A stretch of DNA of 5,285 bases, from contig JBGTHB010000110.1 of NCBI GenBank assembly GCA_041746415.1, positions 1 to 5,285 of the forward strand, in the 5' to 3' direction. The notes below the pieces were generated by a model, which was not told the DNA's origin, did no database searches, and worked only from the letters and a program-made list of their open reading frames with translations. The DNA comes from JBGTHB01 sp041746415. GTDB lineage: Bacteria > Pseudomonadota > Gammaproteobacteria > Coxiellales > Coxiellaceae. A program made the position numbers and the translations under genes. This document shows positions 1 to 4,766 of the stretch, in pieces. The first letter of the stretch is position 1, and every line of letters starts with the position of its first letter.

Positions 1-162
1 GAGCGCTTCGTTACGCCCGCGTGCGGCACGAATAAAAATATCCATTTGATCACGCACCGACTGTTGACCGATATAATCCACCAAGCGTTTGGGACGAATG
101 GAATTTTCAAATTTTTTTTCATCGGGTTCGGTGTGCGCATCAACTAAACGTTCATTATCCAT
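1..162 (-). CDS. ruvB: Holliday junction branch migration ATPase RuvB, N-terminal part
   Basis: This is the first 54 codons of RuvB; the rest lies beyond the left edge. RuvB is the hexameric AAA+ motor that, loaded by RuvA, drives Holliday junction branch migration in recombinational repair. The visible residues start MDNERLVDAH and continue with SIRPKRLVDYIGQ and MDIFIRAARGRNEAL, which match the conserved region just ahead of the Walker A loop (E. coli has AIRPKLLEEYVGQ and MEIFIKAAKLRGDAL). Walker A itself is outside the window. The ATG at 160-162 lies inside the end of ruvA, giving an 8-bp overlap. An AAGGA ribosome binding site sits 7 nt upstream within ruvA codons, so the two genes are probably translationally coupled. 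The acidic N-terminal tail (residues 1-17) is variable in the family. Identification is firm. Confidence 0.96.
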   Translation of the reverse strand, partial: MDNERLVDAHTEPDEKKFENSIRPKRLVDYIGQQSVRDQMDIFIRAARGRNEAL

Positions 163-769
163 TTACAGTTCCTTTATTCATGCTTTTTAATGCTGCTCGA
201 ATCAGTTGCTCGGTTTTTAAATCCGCAGCGTAAATACGGTCAATGGCTTGTTTGGCTTCGGTATTTTTATAACCTAGAGCGATAAGTGCATCAATGGCAT
301 CTTCTATTTTTTGGTTTTGTGGCAAAGTAGATTCACTACTTAGCGCGCTGTGTTGCGGGCGATGCCATTTATTGAGTGCATCGCGCATTTCAATAAGTAA
401 GCGTTCTGCGGTTTTTTTGCCAATGCCAGGAATATTGGTTAAGCGCACAATATCCCGCTGATCAATACATAAAACAAATTGCAGCGAGTCAATACTGGAT
501 AAAATTGTTAACGCCAGTTTGGGGCCAACGCCATTTACTTTAATTAAACACCGGAACAAATCACGATCACTTTTTTTAAAAAAACCAAACAAGGTGTGTG
601 CGTCTTCGCGAACCGCAAAATGGGTATGCAAAGTAATGGATTGGTTTATGTCGGGCAAATGATAAAACGTCGTCATGGGGGCGGCGATTTCATAGCCCAC
701 ACCATGCACATCTAAAATTAAAAGGGGTGGTTGTTTTTCAATAAGTGTTCCATTGATTAAGCCGATCAT
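155..769 (-). CDS. ruvA: Holliday junction DNA-binding protein RuvA
   Basis: RuvA tetramers bind the four-way junction, hold it in a square-planar form and recruit two RuvB rings. The 204-residue product is essentially the usual length (E. coli 203). Domain I (about 1-64) begins MIGLINGTL and carries the acidic pin residues E55 and D56 in the VREDA motif, at the same numbering as in E. coli. Domain II has two helix-hairpin-helix motifs: KVNGVGPKLALTIL (about 77-90) and NIPGIGKKTAERLL (about 112-125). A linker (about 135-153) leads to the RuvB-binding domain III (about 154-200), with DALIALGYKNTEA. The start is supported by AGGGG 6 nt upstream, which overlaps the vapC stop codon. ruvA lies 9 bp after vapC and overlaps ruvB by 8 bp. 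In most relatives ruvA directly follows ruvC; here vapBC intervenes. Confidence 0.97.
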   Translation of the reverse strand: MIGLINGTLIEKQPPLLILDVHGVGYEIAAPMTTFYHLPDINQSITLHTHFAVREDAHTLFGFFKKSDRDLFRCLIKVNGVGPKLALTILSSIDSLQFVLCIDQRDIVRLTNIPGIGKKTAERLLIEMRDALNKWHRPQHSALSSESTLPQNQKIEDAIDALIALGYKNTEAKQAIDRIYAADLKTEQLIRAALKSMNKGTVNG

Positions 770-775
770 AGTGGA

Positions 776-780
776 CCCCT
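776..780 (-). promoter_or_regulatory. ruvA ribosome binding site sharing bases with the vapC stop codon
   Basis: On the minus strand the vapC stop TAG (779-781) runs straight into AGGGG (776-780), followed by a 6-nt spacer and the ruvA ATG. The Shine-Dalgarno and the stop codon share two bases, so ribosomes finishing vapC end exactly on the ruvA initiation site. This is seen directly. That it couples vapC and ruvA translation is an inference. Confidence 0.75.
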
Positions 781-1168
781 ATTTTTTGTAAGGCGGTTTT
801 AAATTTTTAAACATTGGGAAATGTTTGGTATTAAGTGTTGCTATTTTTGCTGCAAGCGTTTGTGCCGTAGCGGCTATGATAGCATCAACTAGGCCGGTGC
901 CATGAGATTTTCGATAGTCTCTTCTTAAAAGACCACCCATTTCCGCAATTTTCTCATCAACGGCGACTATGTGAAAAATAGTAATAAATTTGTTAAGTAT
1001 ATCTCGTTCTTTGCCTTCTCTGACACCTGCATAAAGTTCACATACGGTAATAGAAGAAATACAGCAATGCTGAGTGTGGAGTGATTTTTCTAAAAATTTT
1101 TGCGCTTTAGACGAACCTCTTAGAAAATCAATTAAAACGTCGCTGTCGATCAAAAGATTTTTATTCAT
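779..1168 (-). CDS. vapC: VapC-family toxin, PIN-domain ribonuclease
   Basis: This is a 129-residue PIN-domain protein, normal size for VapC toxins, which are Mg2+-dependent endoribonucleases that cut tRNA or rRNA when freed from their antitoxin. The start LLIDSDVLIDFLRG (about 5-18) gives the first catalytic aspartate, D8. E44 in ITVCELYAG is the second acid, D95 in GLVDAIIAATA the third, and N113 in TLNTKHF occupies the usual fourth position. The acidic set is complete, so the toxin appears intact. I chose the ATG at 1166-1168 rather than an in-frame ATG at 1243, because it places D8 at the expected distance and overlaps vapB by only 8 bp. The extra 25 upstream residues would merely be vapB read in another frame. 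The Shine-Dalgarno is weak, which fits translation coupled to vapB. The tRNA or rRNA target cannot be told from sequence. Confidence 0.93.
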   Translation of the reverse strand: MNKNLLIDSDVLIDFLRGSSKAQKFLEKSLHTQHCCISSITVCELYAGVREGKERDILNKFITIFHIVAVDEKIAEMGGLLRRDYRKSHGTGLVDAIIAATAQTLAAKIATLNTKHFPMFKNLKPPYKK

Positions 1169-1412
1169 CGTCAAAATCTCTGTCTGCTTCGTGGCGTAAA
1201 GCGGTGAAGTCAGGGAGATCGGTTCTTTTAGCCCATAGGCCATTTGCTGCTTTTAATGCGTCCTGTTTATTGCCACTCGTTTGTTTTTTACTTTCGATAA
1301 ATTGATCAATGGCTTCTCGGATCAGAACGCTTTGAGGTACCGCTTCCTCACGTGAAATAGCGGACAGTGCTTTTTTTTCTGCAGCGGTTAAGTAAATCTG
1401 AGTGCGGATCAT
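1161..1412 (-). CDS. vapB: VapB-family antitoxin, ribbon-helix-helix (CopG-like)
   Basis: This 83-residue protein is the expected antitoxin for the overlapping VapC. Residues 2-8 (IRTQIYL) form the predicted DNA-contacting beta strand, and about 10-22 and 27-40 (VPQSVLIREAIDQFIE) the two helices of a ribbon-helix-helix domain. A linker follows, then a C-terminal toxin-binding segment (about 53-80) with the ANGLWAKRTDLPDF pattern common in VapB partners of PIN toxins, ending in an acidic tail. Such antitoxins bind VapC to block its RNase site and repress their own promoter as a complex. The ATG at 1410-1412 has a good GAGG (1420-1423) 7 nt upstream. The gene starts 52 bp after the ruvC stop and has its own promoter-like sequence. 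Family assignment is strong; the exact RHH subfamily is not determined. Confidence 0.92.
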   Translation of the reverse strand: MIRTQIYLTAAEKKALSAISREEAVPQSVLIREAIDQFIESKKQTSGNKQDALKAANGLWAKRTDLPDFTALRHEADRDFDDE

Positions 1413-1420
1413 AATTGTGC

Positions 1421-1451
1421 CTCAACTGAGTTATACATTACCATTATACAT
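1421..1451. promoter_or_regulatory. Candidate operator region of vapBC: direct repeat plus small palindrome
   Basis: Plus-strand TTATACAT occurs twice, at 1431-1438 and 1444-1451, a 13-bp period that brackets the -10 box and the expected start point. Next to it, CTCAACTGAG (1421-1430) is an imperfect palindrome with 4-bp arms, overlapping the vapB ribosome binding site. Ribbon-helix-helix antitoxins usually bind short repeated or palindromic sites placed this way, so these are sensible operator candidates. Binding is an inference; the repeats are short enough to be chance. Confidence 0.4.
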
Positions 1452-1471
1452 CACCAGGGTGGGTTCAGCAA
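1443..1471 (-). promoter_or_regulatory. Predicted sigma70 promoter for vapBC (and possibly ruvAB)
   Basis: On the minus strand TTGCTG (1466-1471) stands exactly 17 bp before a perfect TATAAT (1443-1448). The -35 hexamer matches consensus at only three of six positions and overlaps the ruvC stop codon (1465-1467). Transcription would start near 1436, giving a leader of about 23 nt that contains the vapB ribosome binding site. No terminator is visible before ruvA, so the same transcript could carry ruvAB. The spacing and -10 are seen; activity is inferred. Confidence 0.6.
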
Positions 1472-1962
1472 GATGGTATTCTGTCACGCCACTGCTGAGT
1501 GTGCACATGACATAACGCAATGGCGAGGGCATCAGCCGCATCTTGTGCGGGAAATTCCGGCAATTTTAGCAAGCTGCGAATCATTAATTGCATTTGTTGT
1601 TTGGTCGCCGCACCATAACCCACAATGGCTGATTTAACTTGACGTGCACTGTATTCAAAAACCGGTAACGCAAAACCGCCAGCGGCAGCCAAAATAGCGC
1701 CGCGTGCTTGGCCTAATTTAAGTGCGGATTGATGATTCACCATCGTGAAAATTTGTTCGATAGCAAATTCATCTGGATTAAACGTTTCAATTAACTGTTG
1801 CAGATTTTGTTGAATAAAAAATAAGCGGGCACTGATATCCGTTTGTTTGCATTGAATCGTGCCGTATTTTAAACAGTGTGATGTTGAGCCGTTTTGTTCG
1901 ATGACACCAAAGCCAGTTATGCGCGAGCCAGGATCGATGCCTAAAATGATTTTCCCTTTCAT
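1465..1962 (-). CDS. ruvC: Holliday junction resolvase RuvC (crossover junction endodeoxyribonuclease)
   Basis: RuvC is the dimeric, Mg2+-dependent nuclease that nicks two opposing strands of a Holliday junction after RuvAB branch migration. The 165-residue product has the normal family length. All four catalytic acids are present with a constant +3 shift from E. coli (D7, E66, D138, D141): D10 in ILGIDPGS, E69 in FAIEQIF, and D141 and D144 in QDAADALAIA. The F72-containing loop that contacts junction bases follows E69. The start at 1960-1962 gives MKGKIILGIDPGS, close to the usual N terminus, but there is no obvious Shine-Dalgarno. Instead TACAAT lies 6 nt upstream, hinting at a very short or absent leader. 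The gene is separated from yebC by two unrelated genes and from ruvA by vapBC. Its stop codon lies in the -35 box of vapBC. Confidence 0.97.
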   Translation of the reverse strand: MKGKIILGIDPGSRITGFGVIEQNGSTSHCLKYGTIQCKQTDISARLFFIQQNLQQLIETFNPDEFAIEQIFTMVNHQSALKLGQARGAILAAAGGFALPVFEYSARQVKSAIVGYGAATKQQMQLMIRSLLKLPEFPAQDAADALAIALCHVHTQQWRDRIPSC

Positions 1963-2041
1963 TTCATCATTGTAGCAAATGGTTGGCTTAAATAGATTAG
2001 CAACAGTGACTTTACTGTGGCTTTATAATACTATTTTGCAC
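1963..2041. promoter_or_regulatory. Divergent promoter region between ruvC and the secreted hydrolase gene
   Basis: This 79-bp region separates two divergent genes. On the plus strand a perfect TATAAT lies at 2024-2029, 12 nt before the hydrolase ATG. On the minus strand TACAAT (five of six consensus matches) lies at 1969-1974, 6 nt before the ruvC ATG. I see no good -35 hexamer for either, and no Shine-Dalgarno for either gene. The two -10-like boxes are real sequence; their use as promoters is an inference. Confidence 0.4.
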
Positions 2042-2926
2042 ATGTTGAAGCGCTGTTTCAGTTATTGCATGGCTTTTTTGCTAACCATTGGTGTGGCTTG
2101 TGGCTGCACCACGTTTCAATTTTCAAACGGTAGTGATTATTTGGTTGCCAGTAATTTTGATTGGGCCGATGCACGTATTATTCCCGTGTACACAGCGGCA
2201 GGTGGCGAGCGTCATGCGGCGGCGACGGATTTTAAAGGTAAATTGGCAAGCTGGCCAATTCGTTATTCAAGTTTAACTTTTGATATGGCGCAACCCAAGC
2301 ACCCAGCCGTAGCGAATCAAACTGCCGTGGCAGCAGGAATGAATAATCAAGGCTTGCAAGCGGCGGTGTTGTGGTTAGATGCCACCCAATATCCTGCGGT
2401 AGCCACCAAACCGATTGTGCCAAGTGCAATGTGGGTAGCGTATTTATTGGATCAAGCAAAAGATGTGCCGCAAGCGATTGCACTAAGTAAAACCGTGACT
2501 ATCGAGGCCACGAATTACAATGGCACTAAATCGAAACTGCATATTATTTTAAATGATGCTGCGGGCCATACGGCGATATTGGAACTATTGCACGGCCAGT
2601 TAGTTGTGATCAGTGGTAAAAAGTTGGCGCGGCCATTAATTACCAATACTACTTATACGCAATGCGATGCGGCTTATACCAAAGCAAAACAAGATGCCAT
2701 ACTGTTACCTGGCTACCATTCATTGGCGCGATATGAACGTGCTGCATATTTATTAGATAATAATCCGCCTCATTCAACTAATGACGCCTTTGCTATTTTA
2801 AATGCGGTGAAAGAACCGGCATCAGCACAAAGCCCCACGCGTTGGGAAGTGGTTTACAATCTGAATAAAAAAACCATTACTTTTTCGCGTGATTTTACGC
2901 ATTATCAAGTTTACAAAGTTAATTAG
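2042..2926 (+). CDS. Secreted linear amide C-N hydrolase, choloylglycine hydrolase/penicillin V acylase superfamily (Ntn)
   Basis: The predicted 294-residue protein begins with a signal peptide (positive MLKR, hydrophobic core to about residue 19), with a plausible signal peptidase I site after ACG-21. That would leave C22 of CTTF as the new N terminus, the catalytic nucleophile of this Ntn family, which hydrolyses amide bonds in bile salt conjugates, penicillin V or acyl-homoserine lactones. Other family landmarks are SNFDW (37-41; D40 is the usual Asp), GMNNQGL (about 99-105), LITN with N202, and ARYERAA (about 229-235). The C-terminal TRWEVVYNLNKKTITF matches the typical final strands. The position normally Arg (GRNxDW), or Lys in some relatives, is Ser37 here. 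An in-frame ATG at 1979 would bury the signal peptide, so I prefer 2042, although no Shine-Dalgarno is visible for either. The natural substrate is unknown. The gene stands alone on its strand. Confidence 0.82.
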   Translation: MLKRCFSYCMAFLLTIGVACGCTTFQFSNGSDYLVASNFDWADARIIPVYTAAGGERHAAATDFKGKLASWPIRYSSLTFDMAQPKHPAVANQTAVAAGMNNQGLQAAVLWLDATQYPAVATKPIVPSAMWVAYLLDQAKDVPQAIALSKTVTIEATNYNGTKSKLHIILNDAAGHTAILELLHGQLVVISGKKLARPLITNTTYTQCDAAYTKAKQDAILLPGYHSLARYERAAYLLDNNPPHSTNDAFAILNAVKEPASAQSPTRWEVVYNLNKKTITFSRDFTHYQVYKVN

Positions 2927-3005
2927 AATTTCATATCTTTTAGTTGCTGCCGTGGAAATCTACGTGAATGCGTAAATGTGAAAAATGAAATGTGATTATT
3001 ATTTT

Positions 3006-3064
3006 GTTGGGCTGCGCTATCGCTTAACTCAACCTACAAAAAAACATCCATGTGTAGGTTGGGT
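3006..3064. repeat. REP-like pair of overlapping hairpins after the hydrolase gene
   Basis: Bases 3006-3033 fold into a hairpin with GTTGGG and CTCAAC outer arms, a GC/GC pair closing a TATC loop, and two internal mismatches. Overlapping it, CAACCTACA (3030-3038) and TGTAGGTTG (3053-3061) are perfect 9-bp inverted repeats around a 14-nt loop. These extend to 12 pairs (3027-3064) with one G-T wobble. A third small palindrome, TTGGG-TGC-CCCAA (3059-3071), shares the right arm. The GTAGGTTGGG...GCGCTATCGCTTAAC...CAACCTAC wording resembles short repeats scattered between genes in many gammaproteobacteria. It lies about 80 bp downstream of the hydrolase stop and could also serve as a weak terminator. 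Copy number elsewhere in the genome is unknown to me. Confidence 0.6.
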
Positions 3065-3120
3065 GCCCCAAAGGATATGAGTAACTTGGATTTTTTAGCA
3101 CAGCGTAATTGGTTACAAAA

Positions 3121-3180
3121 GGGAAGCTGATCATCCTTGCTTTTTCCAAAAAAAATCACAATTGGTTGAATAAGCTTCCC
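3121..3180. repeat. 60-bp segment bounded by perfect 8-bp inverted repeats
   Basis: GGGAAGCT (3121-3128) and AGCTTCCC (3173-3180) are exact inverted repeats, extended by one more A-T pair (3120/3181), enclosing 44 AT-rich bases with an A8 run. An 8-bp direct repeat AATTGGTT occurs at 3107-3114 and 3160-3167. The segment ends 11 bp before the membrane protein stop codon. On the minus strand the right-hand arm is followed by TTTT, so it might act as a large-loop terminator for that gene. Alternatively it is a miniature repeat element. Neither role is established. Confidence 0.4.
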
Positions 3181-3191
3181 TCAAAATTTTT

Positions 3192-3941
3192 CTAGTGTTG
3201 ATAACTAATAGCCAACTCTTGAGAAGTGGAATTGGCATGTTGTAACAATGTTAAATGTTCAGCGCTAGCTCTTCTTTGCCTGTATAAGTTTATTGCGCAT
3301 AGGATTAGTGAGGAAATTCCAGTATAGAGTGTCAATGCAACAGCATTGATAAGTGCTATGGCGGGAGAGGTAAGTAAAATTAGTGTATTGCTTTTTACCC
3401 AAAATGGTCCGAATGACAAACTTGAAGCTTCTGTTTTACAAGGAAGTGAATTTGAGTGTTTGCAAGCACGATAACCTTCTACCAGTTGTGTATCGTTTAT
3501 AATTTCACTCGTCCAGAAAATTGCTAAAGCGGAAGTACAGAAAATAACTAGTATCGGACATACAATTTTGGCACAGCTGTAGCCTATGTCACGATCGGTA
3601 GAAGCTCTATGGGATTGATCATATGAATTCTCTATTCGACGCTCTAAGTAATCATCAATCTTGACGCCATTGGCGATAACGAAAGCAGCTGAAAAAAATG
3701 TGCCAATAGCGATAACAAAATCCATGGGGTTGGGATAATTAGCAGCTCCGCCCGGCTTGACTTCTTCTGTCTCATCTAGAGTTAAACTTTGATTATGGTT
3801 GGCTAGATCGATGCCAAGGTTGCGATAGTGACTATAAAAACGATCTCGAAAGTCGTTATAAAAATAAGCATATATCGCAATGGTTGCCAGCGTGCCGACA
3901 CTGGTTAATATAAAATTCATCAAAAAAATGTCTTTTCTCAT
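3192..3941 (-). CDS. Uncharacterised four-helix membrane protein
   Basis: I do not recognise this 249-residue protein. Hydrophobicity suggests four membrane helices at about 8-28, 73-92, 122-144 and 187-219; the last is long and may break into a re-entrant part and a helix. With the N terminus inside, the loop at 93-121 and the C-terminal tail (RQRR at 221-224) are arginine-rich and cytoplasmic. The loops at 29-72 and 145-186 would then be periplasmic, the latter carrying C160 and C168 as a possible disulphide. This follows the positive-inside rule. The segment 54-65 is acidic. The start at 3939-3941 has GGAGA about 9 nt upstream; a later ATG (residue 8) lacks a comparable site. The gene follows yebC by 71 bp on the same strand without a visible terminator, so it may be co-transcribed. 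No enzymatic motif is evident. It is a real gene by structure, but its function is unknown. Confidence 0.75.
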   Translation of the reverse strand: MRKDIFLMNFILTSVGTLATIAIYAYFYNDFRDRFYSHYRNLGIDLANHNQSLTLDETEEVKPGGAANYPNPMDFVIAIGTFFSAAFVIANGVKIDDYLERRIENSYDQSHRASTDRDIGYSCAKIVCPILVIFCTSALAIFWTSEIINDTQLVEGYRACKHSNSLPCKTEASSLSFGPFWVKSNTLILLTSPAIALINAVALTLYTGISSLILCAINLYRQRRASAEHLTLLQHANSTSQELAISYQH

Positions 3942-4012
3942 CGCTTGTATCTCCAGTAACTATTCTTTCACCATGTCGGCCTGGATAGTGTGGAGTCTTG
4001 ACCAAGTCATCA

Positions 4013-4741
4013 TTAAACGACAATGTCAGCATTGGAATACACGTCCTGCACATCATCTAAATCTTCCAGCATATCCACTAGCTTTATCATTTTTTCGGCT
4101 GTTTCTTCATCGCTAATTTCAACTTCAGTACTGGCTTGCATAGTAATTTCAGCATTTGCTGATTTTAACCCATCGCTGCTTAAAGCATCGCGTACGGTTT
4201 CAAACATATCGATGGCAGTAATCACATCCAGCGAACCATCATCATAAGTTTTAACGTCTTGTGCCCCTGCTTCAATCGCGGCTTCCATAATTTTTTCTTC
4301 ATTTTCGCCTGGTGCAAACGTAATCATACCCACTTTTGTAAACAGATAAGCAACTGAACCATCGGTACCTAAGTTGCCGCCGCACTTAGTAAAAGCATGA
4401 CGTATTTCAGCAACAGTGCGATTTTTATTATCGGTTAGGCATTCCACCATCACTGCCACCCCATGAGGTCCGTAACCTTCGTAACGCACTTCCATCAAAT
4501 TGGCATCGTCTTCACCGCCCGCGCCACGTTTAATAGCGCGCTGAATAGTGTCTTTGGTCATATTGTTGGAAAGTGCTTTATCAACCGCCGCTCGCAAGCG
4601 TGGGTTGGAATTAATATCACCACCGCTTAATTTAGCCGCAACGGTAATTTCGCGGATGAGTTTTGTGAAAATTTTACCGCGTTTGGCGTCTTGTTTGGCT
4701 TTTTGGTGTTTGATGTTCGCCCATTTTGAATGACCTGCCAT
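4013..4741 (-). CDS. yebC: YebC/TACO1-family protein (translation or transcription factor)
   Basis: The 242-residue product has normal family length (E. coli 246) and the diagnostic start MAGHSKWANIKHQKAKQDAK, followed by GKIFTKLIREI, the AIKRGAGG segment (about 69-76), the YEGYGPHGVAV motif (about 87-97) and NKNRTVAEIRHAF. Members were long annotated as DNA-binding regulators, partly because of linkage to ruvC. More recent work on bacterial YebC and mitochondrial TACO1 supports a role on the ribosome, relieving stalling at difficult sequences such as proline runs. The start has GGAG about 10 nt upstream and lies 25 bp after aspS, so the two are likely co-transcribed. In most gammaproteobacteria ruvC follows directly; here the membrane protein gene and the opposite-strand hydrolase intervene. 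The sequence is intact. Confidence 0.97.
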   Translation of the reverse strand: MAGHSKWANIKHQKAKQDAKRGKIFTKLIREITVAAKLSGGDINSNPRLRAAVDKALSNNMTKDTIQRAIKRGAGGEDDANLMEVRYEGYGPHGVAVMVECLTDNKNRTVAEIRHAFTKCGGNLGTDGSVAYLFTKVGMITFAPGENEEKIMEAAIEAGAQDVKTYDDGSLDVITAIDMFETVRDALSSDGLKSANAEITMQASTEVEISDEETAEKMIKLVDMLEDLDDVQDVYSNADIVV

Positions 4742-4766
4742 ATTGTTTTTCTCCGTACCTCAGCGG

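Noticed and set aside
1169..1243. Longer vapC reading frame beginning at an in-frame ATG at 1243
   Set aside because: The extra 25 residues are vapB codons in another frame, and PIN toxins begin just before the LLIDSDVLID strand. The ATG at 1166-1168 gives the expected 8-bp overlap and normal length.
770..1464. Transposon or integron boundaries around vapBC
   Set aside because: I could not find matching inverted or direct repeats at the two edges, nor any recombinase, so no mobile element is called even though insertion is likely.
1979..2041. Longer N terminus for the secreted hydrolase from ATG 1979
   Set aside because: It would place 21 residues, including a second hydrophobic stretch, before a standard signal peptide, and it lies upstream of the TATAAT box. 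No ribosome binding site supports it, though none supports 2042 either.
2232..2483. Minus-strand open frame inside the hydrolase gene
   Set aside because: It is antisense to a well-supported family member, has no ribosome binding site, and its residues are low-complexity leucine-rich shadow.
3942..4012. Terminator or promoter in the 71-bp gap after yebC
   Set aside because: I found no GC-rich hairpin followed by a T run and no convincing -35/-10 pair, only the GGAGA ribosome binding site of the membrane gene.
3856..4116. Open frames on both strands across the yebC/membrane-gene junction (for example 3856-4056 minus and 3880-4116 plus)
   Set aside because: They straddle two real genes in other frames, show no family features and lack start signals.
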